6,188 bases of DNA, from contig JAKFWB010000277.1 in NCBI GenBank assembly GCA_021732945.1, positions 1-6,188 of the forward strand. The letters run 5' to 3'. Below the pieces are notes generated by a model that was not told the DNA's origin, ran no database searches, and saw nothing but the letters and a program-made list of their open reading frames with translations. This document shows positions 5,986 through 6,188 of this stretch, piece by piece (position 1 is the stretch's first letter; each line of letters begins with the position of its first letter). Source of the stretch: Porphyrobacter sp. Lineage in GTDB: Bacteria > Pseudomonadota > Alphaproteobacteria > Sphingomonadales > Sphingomonadaceae. Position numbers and translations under genes: made by a program.

Positions 5986-6188
5986 ATGAACAGCAATCCG
6001 ATCCTACAGGGCGGCCTTGATGAGGCAGCACTTGACCAGCAGTTGAAGGCCCTGATCGCCGATGTTCTCGGGCTTGATCAGGCGCAGGCGGCTGGATTTG
6101 GACCGGATACCGGGCTGTTCGGGCACCTGCCGGAACTGGATTCGATGGCGGTGGCAGGGCTGCTCACCGAAATGGAAGACCGGCTTGG
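5986..6188 (+). CDS. Acyl carrier protein, partial (runs off the right edge)
   Basis: Small carrier protein that holds an acyl or aminoacyl group on a phosphopantetheine arm. The visible 67 residues show a first helix (LDQQLKALIADVLGL), a loop with DTGLFGHLP, and the attachment motif ELDSMAV with Ser53 as the modified residue, then helix 2 (VAGLLTEMEDRL). Ser53 lies about 17 residues later than the Ser36 of E. coli AcpP, so there is a short N-terminal extension (MNSNPILQGGLDEAA). DSM replaces the DSL of fatty-acid carriers, which suggests a dedicated rather than a housekeeping carrier. The Shine-Dalgarno site is weak (GGGCAGAG just upstream). It follows the GNAT gene in the same direction and sits in the same locus as the AMP-forming ligase, its likely loading enzyme. 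About 15-25 C-terminal residues should lie beyond the window. Confidence 0.88.
   Translation, partial: MNSNPILQGGLDEAALDQQLKALIADVLGLDQAQAAGFGPDTGLFGHLPELDSMAVAGLLTEMEDRL

Overview
The window is a GC-rich (about 60-65% by eye) stretch of proteobacterial DNA carrying part of an exosortase A (XrtA/PEP-CTERM-type) exopolysaccharide locus. The combination of a short Wza-like export lipoprotein, a Wzz-type chain-length protein, a PLP-dependent decarboxylase, an AMP-forming acyl-CoA ligase, an Acetyltransf_6-type GNAT protein and an acyl carrier protein is, from memory of such loci, typical of alphaproteobacteria of the order Sphingomonadales (Erythrobacter and relatives). There is no rRNA or other taxonomic marker, so this placement is inference.

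Layout. Positions 2-1907 (minus strand) hold an export module: the outer-membrane lipoprotein gene at 1266-1907, followed 16 bp later by the chain-length determinant, which runs off the left edge. The chain-length gene is interrupted by an in-frame TAA at 680-682. The same frame stays open and clearly homologous for 226 more codons to the window edge, so this is a nonsense mutation or a base error rather than a natural gene end. A roughly 200 bp gap (1908-2105) separates this module from a second minus-strand unit, acyl-CoA ligase (3329-4876) then decarboxylase (2106-3332), joined by an ATGA overlap.

The ligase is divergent from a plus-strand unit: a GNAT-like transferase (4894-5931, GTG start) and, 54 bp later, an acyl carrier protein (5986 onward, cut by the right edge). 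The divergent start codons are only 17 bp apart, so at least one promoter must lie inside the opposite gene. A perfect 7-bp inverted repeat at 4749-4768, in an AT-rich patch of the ligase gene with the codons TTA and AGA, is a candidate operator.

Working model (inference): the ligase activates a carboxylic or amino acid and loads it on the carrier protein, the decarboxylase makes an amine or modified amino acid, and the GNAT protein transfers an acyl or aminoacyl group to a small molecule or to the polysaccharide or its anchor. The lipoprotein and chain-length protein would control polymer length and export. The substrates of the second module are not known to me and make it the most interesting biology here. 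No tRNA, rRNA, CRISPR array, insertion sequence or convincing intrinsic terminator was seen.
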